A stretch of DNA of 64,000 bases, from positions 1 to 64,000 of the forward strand of contig CACDRL010000005.1 of the NCBI GenBank assembly GCA_902555435.1, read 5' to 3'. The notes beneath the pieces were generated by a model. It did no database searches. It saw only the letters and a program-made list of their open reading frames with translations, and was not told the origin of the DNA. Positions 16,687 through 25,089 of this stretch are shown piece after piece; positions within the stretch are counted from its first letter, which is position 1, and each line of letters opens with the position of its first letter. The position numbers and the translations under genes are program-made. Source of the stretch: an uncultured Pelagibacteraceae bacterium (GTDB taxonomy: Bacteria; Pseudomonadota; Alphaproteobacteria; Pelagibacterales; Pelagibacteraceae).

Positions 16687-18123
16687 TTAATTTAATCTTG
16701 ATAACTTTTTAGAATTTATTTCTATAAAACATTTCATCAATAAATTTTTTGCTATCTCTAGTCTGTATTCTTTGCTAGCTCTCATATCTCCAATAGGACT
16801 TAAATCTTTTTCTAAATAATTTTTTGCTTGATCAAAAGTATTGATGGTAAGAGGCTTATTTTTAAGATTTTTTTCGCACGCTTTAGCTCTTTTTGGTACA
16901 GCAGCCATACCTCCATATGCAATATAAGCCTCTGTAATTTTATTATTTTTAATTTCAAAATTAAAAGATCCACAAACAGAAGAAATATCATCATCAAATC
17001 TTTTTGATATCTTAAATGCCTTAAAAATATTTTTCTTAAATAACGGTATTTTTATTGAGTAAATAAATTCATTCTTTTTTAATTTAGTCTTTCTGTAATC
17101 AAGGAAAAAACTATTTAAAGGTAAAACTTTTCTTTTATTAAAACTTTGAATTAAAACCTCTGCATTTAAAGATAATAGAATTGGTAATGAGTCACCAATT
17201 GGAGATGCTGTTGCAATATTGCCGCCTATAGTTCCAACATTTCGAATTTGAATAGAGCCATATCTTTTTAGAACAGAATAAAAATCTGGATAATATTTTT
17301 TAATTTCTTTTTCAAATTTTATTAAAGGTGTCGCAGCACCAATTTCTAAATCATTTTTACTTACTTTAATAAAATCTAATTCATTAATTTCTTTTAAATC
17401 AATTATAAATGGAATTTCTTTTCTTTCTTTTGTAACTTTTAAAGATAGGTCTGTTCCACCAGCAAGAAAACTAAAATTAGAATGTTTTTTAATTATGTTT
17501 TTTAAATCTTTGATATTTTTTGGTGAAAAATAAATTTTATCATCTTTTTTAATATAAACATTTTTCGGTTTAATTTTTTTTAATTGCTGAATAACTTTAT
17601 TTTTATTTTTAGAAAATTGATCATTCTTGTTTATCTTATTTAAACTTTTAGCAGCATCAATTATAGGTCTATAACCAGTACAACGACATAAGTTACCTGA
17701 TATAGAATCTGTTATTAATTCATTGTTAAAACTTTTATTATTTTTAAACATTGAAAATAAAGACATAACAAATCCTGGGGTACAGAAACCGCATTGGGAA
17801 CCATGAAATTTTACCAGCGCATCTTGCACTGGGTGGAGTTTTCCATTTTGAGAAACTAAATCTTCAACAATTATAAGTTGCTTACCATTCAATGATGGGA
17901 CAAATGAAATACAAGAATTTATTGCTTTATATTCAATTTTATTATTGACTAATTCGCCTAAAACAATTGTACATGCACCACAACCACCCTCTGAACATCC
18001 TTCTTTAGTTCCAGTCTTTTTTAATTCAGTTCTAATATAACTAAGTAATGTTTGATTTGGATCGGGATTTTTAATTTCTATAAGCTTATCATTTAACAAA
18101 AATTTAACAGAACTTGATATCAC
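16687..18123 (-). CDS. xdhA: Xanthine dehydrogenase FeS/FAD subunit XdhA
   Basis: A 478-aa subunit with two 2Fe-2S clusters and an FAD domain. The plant-type cluster uses Cys43, Cys48, Cys51 and Cys71 (GCSEGGCGAC). The second uses Cys111, Cys114, Cys146 and Cys148 (CGFC; CRC). The FAD domain shows FLAGGTDL (about residues 220-227) and the IGGNIATASPIGD loop. It carries electrons from the Mo subunit to NAD. The start appears to be GTG at 18121-18123, ending directly against the uraH stop, so it is translationally linked to uraH and xdhB. All eight FeS cysteines are kept. Confidence 0.94.
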   Translation of the reverse strand: MISSSVKFLLNDKLIEIKNPDPNQTLLSYIRTELKKTGTKEGCSEGGCGACTIVLGELVNNKIEYKAINSCISFVPSLNGKQLIIVEDLVSQNGKLHPVQDALVKFHGSQCGFCTPGFVMSLFSMFKNNKSFNNELITDSISGNLCRCTGYRPIIDAAKSLNKINKNDQFSKNKNKVIQQLKKIKPKNVYIKKDDKIYFSPKNIKDLKNIIKKHSNFSFLAGGTDLSLKVTKERKEIPFIIDLKEINELDFIKVSKNDLEIGAATPLIKFEKEIKKYYPDFYSVLKRYGSIQIRNVGTIGGNIATASPIGDSLPILLSLNAEVLIQSFNKRKVLPLNSFFLDYRKTKLKKNEFIYSIKIPLFKKNIFKAFKISKRFDDDISSVCGSFNFEIKNNKITEAYIAYGGMAAVPKRAKACEKNLKNKPLTINTFDQAKNYLEKDLSPIGDMRASKEYRLEIAKNLLMKCFIEINSKKLSRLN

Positions 18124-18474
18124 TTAACTACCTCTATAAGTAGAATAACTCCAAGGTGAGACAAGTAAAGGAACATGATAATGCTGTGAGGGATCTGAAA
18201 TACCAAATCTGATAACAACGTCGTCCAAGAATGGTACATCGTTAGCTGAAGATGTATTTTTAAAATAATCACCAATATGAAAAACTAATTCGTATTTACC
18301 CTTAATAAAAACGTCTCCCTCTACTAATGGGGAATTGGCTCTACCATCGTCATTGAGTTTTATTGATGTTAATTTTTTTCGTTCTGAATTATTAATATAA
18401 AACAGGTCAACCAAAATACCTTTGCCAGGTTTACCAGAATATACATCTAAAACATGAGTTGTGAGCTTTGTCAT
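18124..18474 (-). CDS. uraH: 5-hydroxyisourate hydrolase (transthyretin-like)
   Basis: A 116-aa protein with the HIU hydrolase hallmarks: N-terminal THVLDVYSGKPG with the catalytic His, an Arg in DDGRANSP, the HVPLLVSP block and the C-terminal tetrapeptide YRGS. It hydrolyses 5-hydroxyisourate, the product of PuuD, to OHCU. No signal peptide is seen, so it is cytoplasmic. It is the first gene of the leftward xdh operon and is divergent from uraD, with only 47 bases between the starts. The two steps that follow urate oxidation are therefore controlled from one small intergenic region. Confidence 0.94.
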   Translation of the reverse strand: MTKLTTHVLDVYSGKPGKGILVDLFYINNSERKKLTSIKLNDDGRANSPLVEGDVFIKGKYELVFHIGDYFKNTSSANDVPFLDDVVIRFGISDPSQHYHVPLLVSPWSYSTYRGS

Positions 18475-18521
18475 AAAATTATAGTATCATTTAATTTCAA
18501 ACTTAAATTATTTAAAGTTAT

Positions 18522-19019
18522 ATGAGAACAATAGATAACATTAATGATCTTAACAAGTCTGATTTTTTGTCTGTATTTGGTAATGTTTTTGAAAAAACTG
18601 AATCAATTGCTGTGGAAGCTTTTGAGTCAAAACCATTTAAAAACTTTGAAGATATTGTGTTTAAAATGCTTGATATTTATGAAAATTACGAAAAGAATAA
18701 AATTTTAGAGATTTTAAATGCACATCCTGAGCTTGCTGTCGCAAAAAAAATGACATCTGAATCTATTTCAGAACAAGCCTCTGCAAAATTAAACCAATGT
18801 TCTAATGATGAATATGAGGAATTTAAAAAATTAAATTCAGAATATAAAAAAAAGTTTAATTTTCCTTTTATAATTGCCGTAAAAGGTAAAGATAAACATG
18901 AAATACTTATAAATTTTAGACAAAGAATACAAAGTGATATAGAAAGTGAATTCCTTGAAGCAAAAAAACAAGTAAAAAAAATCGCAACCTTTCGTTTGAA
19001 TGAAATAAACAAAAAATGA
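18522..19019 (+). CDS. uraD: OHCU decarboxylase
   Basis: A 165-aa helical protein of the uricase-domain-2 family. The AHPELA motif carries the catalytic His, and the following SEQASAKL segment carries the partner Glu. The block FPFIIAVKGKDKHEIL and the C-terminal RLNEI complete the family pattern. It decarboxylates 2-oxo-4-hydroxy-4-carboxy-5-ureidoimidazoline to S-allantoin. It is the first gene of a rightward run uraD-alc-allA-puuE, each pair overlapping by four bases, so the run should be one operon. It starts 47 bases from the divergent uraH. Confidence 0.93.
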   Translation: MRTIDNINDLNKSDFLSVFGNVFEKTESIAVEAFESKPFKNFEDIVFKMLDIYENYEKNKILEILNAHPELAVAKKMTSESISEQASAKLNQCSNDEYEEFKKLNSEYKKKFNFPFIIAVKGKDKHEILINFRQRIQSDIESEFLEAKKQVKKIATFRLNEINKK

Positions 19020-20002
19020 AAAAATTTATAAGTGCAAAAATGATTAACTTAGCAGATCCAAGAATTGGATCTAAAATTATATTTAAGACTGATGATTTTT
19101 TTGCAGCTGCTCATAGAATTTTAAACATCGAAACTCCAGTTTTTAAAGATGGACTATTTGACAAACATGGTAAATGGATGGATGGATGGGAAACAAGGAG
19201 AAGAAGATCAAAAGGTTTTGATTATTTAATTTTAAAACTTGGTAAACCTGGAAAGATATTTGATATAGACATTGACACAACACACTTCAATGGAAACCAG
19301 CCCACACATGCTTCTTTAGAGGGCTGCTTAAGTAAAACAAAGCCCAATAACAAAACAAAATGGATTTCTTTACTCAGCAAAAAAAAACTTGGGCCAAGCC
19401 GAAACCATAGCTTCAAATCAAACAACAAATCTGTTTTTAATTATATAAGACTTAACATTTTTCCAGATGGTGGAGTTGCAAGACTAAGACTTTATGGAAA
19501 AATTGAAATGGAGAAAAAATTTTTAACTAATAAAACTATCAACCTTACATCTGTTTTAAATGGTGCTTCAATTATTGGTTGTAATAATGAACATTTTGGC
19601 AGAGCTGAAAATATAATAGCACCTGGTCAAGGAAAAAATATGGGAGATGGTTGGGAAACAAGAAGAAGTAGAGGAAAAAACTTTGATTGGCTTATAATAA
19701 AATTTGGAAAACCAGGATTAATAAAAAAATTAGAGATAGATACCCATCATTTTAAAGGAAACTATCCAGATAGTTGTTCAATTCAAACTGCAAGTATTTC
19801 AAAAAATCTATCTAATAAATCAATTGTCAATAATTCAAAAAATTGGAAGTTTATTTTAAATAAGTCAAAGCTGTCAGCTCACAAGAAACATATTTTTAAA
19901 AAATTCCTAATTAAAAGAAGCGAGGAAAATTATCTTAAAATAAATATCTATCCAGATGGTGGAATTTCAAGAATAAGGGCATTCGGAAATTTTGTGAAAT
20001 GA
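19016..20002 (+). CDS. alc: Allantoicase
   Basis: A 328-aa protein built of two similar halves. Each half carries GWETRR (residues 57-62 and 212-217) followed by a GKPG loop and a TH/HHF-x-GN segment, as expected for allantoicase with its duplicated jelly-roll domain. The enzyme hydrolyses allantoate to S-ureidoglycolate plus urea. Choosing allantoicase rather than allantoate amidohydrolase means that nitrogen leaves as urea rather than ammonia. The start overlaps uraD and the end overlaps allA by four bases each. Confidence 0.93.
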   Translation: MKKFISAKMINLADPRIGSKIIFKTDDFFAAAHRILNIETPVFKDGLFDKHGKWMDGWETRRRRSKGFDYLILKLGKPGKIFDIDIDTTHFNGNQPTHASLEGCLSKTKPNNKTKWISLLSKKKLGPSRNHSFKSNNKSVFNYIRLNIFPDGGVARLRLYGKIEMEKKFLTNKTINLTSVLNGASIIGCNNEHFGRAENIIAPGQGKNMGDGWETRRSRGKNFDWLIIKFGKPGLIKKLEIDTHHFKGNYPDSCSIQTASISKNLSNKSIVNNSKNWKFILNKSKLSAHKKHIFKKFLIKRSEENYLKINIYPDGGISRIRAFGNFVK

Positions 20003-20490
20003 AATTAATAAAAGCAAAAAAAATAACCAAAAAAAATTTTTCTAAATTTGGTCAATTAATAGATACATCTAAAAAAAATCCTATAAATATTAACGATGGT
20101 TATGCAAAAAGATTTGATAATTTAATCAATATAGATACTTCTAAAAAAAAAGGAAAAGCAATAGTTAGTATTTTTAAAGCAAAAAAAAGAAAGTTTCCTA
20201 TGAAAATTGACATGATGGAAAAACATCCTTTAGGAAGCCAAGCCTTTATACCAATGGAGGATACAAAATTTTTAGTATTTGTAGCACCAAGAGGAGATAA
20301 ACCAGATGTAAATAAAATTCAATCCTTTGTAGTCCCCAAACAAACTGGCGTAAATTACAATGCTGGTATTTGGCACTTTCCACTTATTTCCATGAAAAAT
20401 ATGAATTTTCTAATTGTTGATAGAAAGGGAAAAGGAAACAATCTTGTAATTTATAAATTTAAAAAAGATAAAATTATTTTAAAAAAATGA
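19999..20490 (+). CDS. allA: Ureidoglycolate lyase
   Basis: A 163-aa cupin-fold protein. The opening ITKKNFSKFGQLID, the middle MEKHPLGSQAFIPM and the GVNYNAGIWHFPL block are characteristic of AllA-type ureidoglycolate lyase. It splits ureidoglycolate into glyoxylate and urea, the last step of the pathway. It overlaps both neighbours (alc and puuE) by four bases. The glyoxylate product can enter glycine or malate synthesis. Confidence 0.92.
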   Translation: MKLIKAKKITKKNFSKFGQLIDTSKKNPININDGYAKRFDNLINIDTSKKKGKAIVSIFKAKKRKFPMKIDMMEKHPLGSQAFIPMEDTKFLVFVAPRGDKPDVNKIQSFVVPKQTGVNYNAGIWHFPLISMKNMNFLIVDRKGKGNNLVIYKFKKDKIILKK

Positions 20491-21386
20491 AAAAAAAATA
20501 TCCAAGAGATTTGGTAGGATATGGTTCCAAAAAAGTTAAGGTAAGATGGCCTGGTAATGCTAAGTTGGCCTTACAATTTGTACTTAATTATGAAGAAGGA
20601 GCTGAGAATTGTACCCTTCATGGTGATAAAACTTCAGAAGTATTTTTATCAGAAATTATAGGAGCAAAACCAATTAAAGGACGACACCTAAATATGGAGT
20701 CAATTTATGAATATGGATCAAGAAGAGGCTTTTGGAGAATTCACGATTTATTTAATAAAAAAAAAATTCCACTTACTATTTTTGGAGTTGGTATGGCCTT
20801 AGAGAGAAATAAAGAAGTTTGTTCAGCTATAAAAAAAGCAAATTATGAAGTTGCTAGTCACGGGTGGCGATGGATTGATTATCAAAATGTATCAAAGAAA
20901 AAAGAAAAGAATGATATGAAACTTGCAATAAAATCTATAAAAAAAATTTTTGGCACTCAACCTGCTGGTTGGTACACTGGCAGGTGTAGTACAAATACTT
21001 TAGATTTAGTAATTGATAATGGTAATTTTTTATACTGTAGCGATACATACAGTGATGATCTTCCTTATTGGATAAAAAAAGGTAATAAAAAACAACTCAT
21101 GGTTCCTTACACACTTGATAACAATGATATGAGATTTGCAACCAATCAAGGTTTTAATTCAGGTGAACAATTTTATAATTATTTAAAAGATAGTTTCGAT
21201 GCTCTTTATGAGGAAGGAAAAACCTCGCCAAAAATGATGTCTGTTGGCTTGCATTGTAGATTAATTGGTAGGCCTGGTAGAATACAGTCCCTTAAAAAAT
21301 TTTTAAATTATATTCATAAATTTAAGGATATTTGGATTTGCAAAAGAGTGGATATAGCAAAGCATTGGATAAAAAATTATAGTTAA
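20487..21386 (+). CDS. puuE: Allantoinase PuuE (polysaccharide-deacetylase fold)
   Basis: A 299-aa protein of the polysaccharide deacetylase/NodB fold. It opens with YPRDLVGYG and then the PuuE-type LQFVLNYEEGAE, and later has EVASHGWRWIDYQ, which distinguish the cofactor-independent PuuE allantoinases from the amidohydrolase AllB. It hydrolyses allantoin to allantoate, the substrate of the allantoicase two genes upstream. It closes the rightward catabolic operon; only eight bases separate its stop from the convergent cytochrome c gene. Confidence 0.92.
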   Translation: MKKKYPRDLVGYGSKKVKVRWPGNAKLALQFVLNYEEGAENCTLHGDKTSEVFLSEIIGAKPIKGRHLNMESIYEYGSRRGFWRIHDLFNKKKIPLTIFGVGMALERNKEVCSAIKKANYEVASHGWRWIDYQNVSKKKEKNDMKLAIKSIKKIFGTQPAGWYTGRCSTNTLDLVIDNGNFLYCSDTYSDDLPYWIKKGNKKQLMVPYTLDNNDMRFATNQGFNSGEQFYNYLKDSFDALYEEGKTSPKMMSVGLHCRLIGRPGRIQSLKKFLNYIHKFKDIWICKRVDIAKHWIKNYS

Positions 21387-21394
21387 AATTTTTA

Positions 21395-21718
21395 TTATTG
21401 TTCTGCAGCTATAGAAGTATAATGAGCAACTGCCTCTATTTCCTCATCAGTTAGTATACCCTCCATTGCAGGCATTACTCCTATACCGTTTCTAACTGCC
21501 ATTATAATTCTTTGAATATCAGGTCTGATTTCATTTAAATTTGGACCAACCATTGCGTTCGATCCAGCATCTGAGAGCATATGGCATGCTGCACAATTAC
21601 CAGCTCCTAGAAAAACTTCTTTTCCTTTATTAAATAATTCATCAGCATTAACATAAATATTTGATGAAAAGAGCATTATAAAGAAAGCTATAAAATATTT
21701 TAAAAATAATTTTTTCAC
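21395..21718 (-). CDS. Periplasmic c-type cytochrome, candidate electron acceptor of PuuD
   Basis: A 107-aa protein with a Sec signal peptide (about residues 1-25), a single heme site CAACH (Cys42, Cys45, His46) and a distal Met in GVMPAM (Met82 or Met85). It is a small class I cytochrome c. The sequence resembles the cytochrome domain fused to the C-terminus of PuuD in other proteobacteria. Embedded between puuE and xdhC inside a urate pathway whose PuuD lacks that domain, it is the obvious partner. That link is inferred; a general respiratory role cannot be excluded. Confidence 0.85.
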   Translation of the reverse strand: MKKLFLKYFIAFFIMLFSSNIYVNADELFNKGKEVFLGAGNCAACHMLSDAGSNAMVGPNLNEIRPDIQRIIMAVRNGIGVMPAMEGILTDEEIEAVAHYTSIAAEQ

Positions 21719-21768
21719 TATAAATTTGGTATCATAAATAAAAAAAACTAAAAAGATAAATTTCTTTA

Positions 21769-22101
21769 ATGGAAAGACAGATCAAAAGAACAATTTTAGA
21801 ACAGGCAAGAGACTGGTTCGAATCTAATAGAAAAGTAATACTTGCAAGAGTAATACAAACATGGGGTTCTTCTCCTTGCCCAGTTGGAAGTAACATGATT
21901 GTTAACGACAAAGGCGAATTTTTTGGATCTGTTTCTGGGGGATGTGTTGAATCAAATGTAATAGAAGAATGCTTAGATTTGTTAAAAAATAATAATTCAT
22001 TTAAGCAATTAGAATTTAAAGTATCTGATGACAACGCCTGGAATGTGGGCCTTGCCTGCGGAGGTGAAATCAAAATTTATATTGAGAAAATAAATTCATG
22101 A
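21769..22101 (+). CDS. XdhC/CoxI family protein, N-terminal domain as separate gene
   Basis: A 110-aa protein equal to the N-terminal XdhC/CoxI domain, with the conserved VIQTWGSSPCPVGSNMIVN block and the GSVSGGCVE motif. XdhC-type proteins bind molybdenum cofactor, protect or sulfurate it, and insert it into XdhB. In many species the two domains are one protein of about 300 aa. Here the Rossmann domain is the next gene, overlapping by four bases. An intact start, a clean stop and the overlap argue for a genuine two-gene arrangement rather than a frameshift. Confidence 0.87.
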   Translation: MERQIKRTILEQARDWFESNRKVILARVIQTWGSSPCPVGSNMIVNDKGEFFGSVSGGCVESNVIEECLDLLKNNNSFKQLEFKVSDDNAWNVGLACGGEIKIYIEKINS

Positions 22102-22796
22102 AATTAGAAATACTCAATGAAATAATTCAAAAAAAATCTTCTAGTCAAAATTTTGCTTTACTTACAAATCTGACAAATGGAAATAGTGAAATTTTTGAAT
22201 TTGGTAAATTGTTAAGTAATGATTTTGAAAGTTATAAAAAACAAATAGAGAATTATCATAGTATAAAAAAAAATGGAGTAATTGATGGTACTCAAATATT
22301 CATTCAAAATTTTACAAAACCAATAGAGGTTATTATAGTAGGAGCAGTTCATATTGCTCAATATTTAGTTGATTTATTTAAAAATCTGAATTTTGTAATC
22401 ACAATAGTTGATCCTAGAAAATTTTTTATTACTGACGAAAGATTTCCAAATGTAAAAATTATAAATGATTGGCCTGAAGAAATTTTTAAGAAATTAGAAA
22501 CAGACTCTAATAATGCTTTAATCACTTTAACTCATGATCCAAAAATAGATGATCCAGCATTAAAGCATGCACTGAAAAATAAATTTTTTTATATTGGGGC
22601 GCTTGGAAGCAAAAAAACTCATACCAAAAGATGTCAAAGATTAAAGGAGAGCGGATTTACTGAAGAAGAAATAGCTTCCATACACGGCCCGATAGGCATT
22701 AAACTTGGAGGAAAATCTGGTCCTGAAATAGCTCTCTCAATTGTTTCTCAACTTGTTCTGGAGTCTAACAAATTATTATTGAACTCTAAAAAATAA
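22098..22796 (+). CDS. XdhC family protein, Rossmann-fold domain as separate gene
   Basis: A 232-aa protein whose C-terminal part (from about residue 70) is the XdhC Rossmann domain: VIIVGAVHIAQYL, then ALITLTHDPKIDDPAL, the IGALGSKKTH motif, and the closing IHGPIGIKLGGKSGPEIALS. It supports molybdenum cofactor maturation for XdhAB. It overlaps the gene for the N-terminal domain by four bases, so the two should be made in equal amounts and assemble. The first 70 residues form an extra segment that replaces the normal linker. It sits apart from xdhAB but inside the same island. Confidence 0.88.
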   Translation: MKLEILNEIIQKKSSSQNFALLTNLTNGNSEIFEFGKLLSNDFESYKKQIENYHSIKKNGVIDGTQIFIQNFTKPIEVIIVGAVHIAQYLVDLFKNLNFVITIVDPRKFFITDERFPNVKIINDWPEEIFKKLETDSNNALITLTHDPKIDDPALKHALKNKFFYIGALGSKKTHTKRCQRLKESGFTEEEIASIHGPIGIKLGGKSGPEIALSIVSQLVLESNKLLLNSKK

Positions 22797-22813
22797 AAAA
22801 ATAAATTGATTAA

Positions 22814-23104
22814 ATGAAAAAAGGTTACGTTGTTTGTGTTTACGAAAATATAAAAGACCAAGAACTTTTAAATAATTATGCATCAAAATCAAAAAATGCT
22901 GTTGATAAATATAAGGGTATTTTTTTGGTAAGAGGAGGAAATAAGATTACAACTGAAGGAAAAGAATTTGTTAGAACAGTAGTAATCGAATTTGAAACAT
23001 TAGATATAGCTAAAAAATTTTTTTACTCAGAAGAATATCAAGCTGCACATGCTATCTTAGCTAATAGTGTTATTAGAAATCATCAAATAATCGAAGGTAC
23101 TTAA
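22814..23104 (+). CDS. DUF1330 domain protein
   Basis: A 96-aa single-domain protein of the DUF1330 type (dimeric alpha/beta barrel fold). Visible marks are the YASKSKNAVDKYKG segment, the FLVRGG motif and the AKKFFYSEEYQ segment with the terminal RNHQIIEG. No activity is established for the family. It follows xdhC by 17 bases and may be in the same transcript. Its stop TAA shares the palindrome TTAA with the stop of the convergent DNA glycosylase gene. I treat it as the right edge of the purine island, though a role there is unproven. Confidence 0.8.
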   Translation: MKKGYVVCVYENIKDQELLNNYASKSKNAVDKYKGIFLVRGGNKITTEGKEFVRTVVIEFETLDIAKKFFYSEEYQAAHAILANSVIRNHQIIEGT

Positions 23105-23736
23105 TATTGTATTGGTTCGGGATCAATGCTTCTCCATAAATACCAAGTAGCAACTGAACAATACGGTGAAAATCTTTTATTCAGTAACCTTACATAAGAT
23201 TCTGGTGGTAAATATTTCTTATTATAATTTTTTGAAATAGCTCTTAATAAACCAATATCTTGTATGGGCCAAATATTAGGACGATTGTAAGTAAACAATA
23301 AAATCATTTCAGCTGACCATCTTCCAATTTGTCTTAATTTAGAAAGATAAATTATAGCATCTTCATCTGACATGCTTGGAATTATTTTTGGATTAAATGT
23401 TTTACTTAATACTTGTTCTGCTAAACTTTTTATACCTTTTACTTTTTGTCTACTTAATCCACAGCTTTTTAATTGAGAGCTAGAGAGTTTGCTTACTGTT
23501 TTTGCATTAATTTTATTTTTACACTTTTTTTTAAACTTTAAAAAAACTGAGTTAGCAGCAGCTACACTAATTTGTTGACCAATAATACTTTTGCAAAGAG
23601 AGAAAAAAACATCTCTTCTTGATGTAAGAACGGTTTCTGATGGTGACTTATATTTTTTAATTAGAGAAGACATAATTTTATCTTTTTTTGACAGATATCT
23701 TTTGGCTGTATTCCAGTATGGAGGAATTTTACTCAT
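23101..23736 (-). CDS. DNA-3-methyladenine glycosylase II (AlkA-like, HhH-GPD)
   Basis: A 211-aa HhH-GPD glycosylase. The helix-hairpin-helix is LRQIGRWSAEMIL, followed by the catalytic Asp in the WPIQDIGLLRAI segment; an earlier CKSIIGQQISVAAA block is typical of AlkA/MAG. It removes alkylated purines from DNA. It lacks AlkA's N-terminal TBP-like domain (E. coli AlkA is about 282 aa), so it is the short MAG-type form. It overlaps the upstream DMT permease gene by eight bases. Confidence 0.88.
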   Translation of the reverse strand: MSKIPPYWNTAKRYLSKKDKIMSSLIKKYKSPSETVLTSRRDVFFSLCKSIIGQQISVAAANSVFLKFKKKCKNKINAKTVSKLSSSQLKSCGLSRQKVKGIKSLAEQVLSKTFNPKIIPSMSDEDAIIYLSKLRQIGRWSAEMILLFTYNRPNIWPIQDIGLLRAISKNYNKKYLPPESYVRLLNKRFSPYCSVATWYLWRSIDPEPIQY

Positions 23737-24610
23737 GACGTGAAACAGATAACTTTTTTTTCAAATACATCTCTCTTCTAAATATAATAATAGATGAAAC
23801 AATAACCAATAAGGCACCTAATAAAGTTTTAGAAGTTGGTATTTCATTCCAAATAAAATATCCAAATATTATTGCAAATACTAACCCAAGATATTTTAAA
23901 GGAGAAACCAAACTCACTTCTGAATATTTATATGATTGTGATAACCATAAATTTGCAAGACCGCCTAATATACCAACCATTGATAGTAAAAATAAATCAA
24001 GTAAAGTTGGCAAGATCCATCCCTGATAAAAAGATAAAAAACTTAGAAGCATTATAGAGAAAGAAAAGAAAAAACTAATCAACCAGGCAGGCTCGGTTGA
24101 TGATAATTTTCTTATAGCAATAGCAACATAAGATAGACCTAAGCAAAAAATTATTGGATAAATATAATATAAATTTAAAGAGCTAAAACCTGGTTCAGTT
24201 ATGAAAATTATACCAACAAATCCAACTAAAACCGCTAACCATCGATAAAGACCTACTTTTTCATTCAATAAAAAAATTGAAAATATAGTGATAAATATTG
24301 GTGCTGCAAAAGAAATACTTACGACTGTTGCTAAAGGTAAATTTCTTAATGCTATAAATATAGAAACCAAAGCAATTAATCCTGCTAAACATCTTTTAAA
24401 ATGAAGAAATGGTCTAGTTGTTTTATAAAAATCTAAATATCTGTCTTTAGGAATAAGAAATAAAATAGGAATTATTCCACAAAATCCTCTGAAAAATAAT
24501 ACTTGTCCAACAGGATAGTCATCAGACCATTTAACAATCACATCCATAAGTGAAAATGCACATACCGATATGAACATGTAAAAAAAGCCTAATTGATTTT
24601 TTGATAGCAT
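23729..24610 (-). CDS. EamA/DMT superfamily permease
   Basis: A 293-aa protein with about ten hydrophobic segments and the internal duplication typical of EamA transporters. The first repeat ends near LLNEKVGLYRWLAVLVGFVGI and the second near FGYFIWNEIPTSKTLLGALLVI. Such proteins export or import small metabolites; the substrate cannot be read from sequence. Its start lies 34 bases from the divergent msrA gene and its end overlaps the glycosylase gene by eight bases. Confidence 0.87.
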   Translation of the reverse strand: MLSKNQLGFFYMFISVCAFSLMDVIVKWSDDYPVGQVLFFRGFCGIIPILFLIPKDRYLDFYKTTRPFLHFKRCLAGLIALVSIFIALRNLPLATVVSISFAAPIFITIFSIFLLNEKVGLYRWLAVLVGFVGIIFITEPGFSSLNLYYIYPIIFCLGLSYVAIAIRKLSSTEPAWLISFFFSFSIMLLSFLSFYQGWILPTLLDLFLLSMVGILGGLANLWLSQSYKYSEVSLVSPLKYLGLVFAIIFGYFIWNEIPTSKTLLGALLVIVSSIIIFRREMYLKKKLSVSRHE

Positions 24611-24644
24611 ATGATTAACTCTAAATTAATTAAGTTAATAATCA

Positions 24645-25088
24645 ATGGAAATAGCAATTTTAGGATTGGGGTGTTTTTGGGGACCAGAAATTAAGTTTGG
24701 TAAACTTGATGGAGTTATAAAAACAGAAGTGGGTTATTGTGGAGGTAACAATGCTGAAACAAATTACAAAGAAGTATGCACTGGTACAACTAATCATGCT
24801 GAGGTAGTTAAGTTAGATTTTGATCCAAAAGTTATATCTTATGAAAAAATTCTTGAATATTTTTTTGAAATTCATGACCCAACAACATTAAATTCTCAGG
24901 GACCAGATTTTGGAACTCAATATAGAAGTGAAATATTTTATTTAAATGATCAGCAAAAAATTATTGCTGAAAAAATGATAGAAAAAGAAAACCTAAAATT
25001 ATCAGGAAAAGTTGTAACTAAAACTTCTTTAGTTAAAAATTATTGCCCAGCTGAAGAGTATCATCAACGATATTTGGAAAAAAGATAA
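24645..25088 (+). CDS. msrA: Peptide methionine (S)-S-oxide reductase
   Basis: A 147-aa protein with the MsrA active site GCFWGPE (Cys10 as nucleophile), the TEVGYCGG segment and a resolving Cys in the C-terminal NYCPAEEYHQRYL. MsrA reduces S-methionine sulfoxide in damaged proteins using thioredoxin. It is at the short end of the family because the catalytic Cys is nearly at the N-terminus. It is one base upstream of the sulfurtransferase gene, so the two are likely co-transcribed. Confidence 0.93.
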   Translation: MEIAILGLGCFWGPEIKFGKLDGVIKTEVGYCGGNNAETNYKEVCTGTTNHAEVVKLDFDPKVISYEKILEYFFEIHDPTTLNSQGPDFGTQYRSEIFYLNDQQKIIAEKMIEKENLKLSGKVVTKTSLVKNYCPAEEYHQRYLEKR

Positions 25089-25089
25089 A

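Noticed and set aside
21769..22796. XdhC as a frameshifted pseudogene
   Set aside because: Both halves have their own start, the four-base overlap is typical of coupled genes, and both domains keep their motifs.
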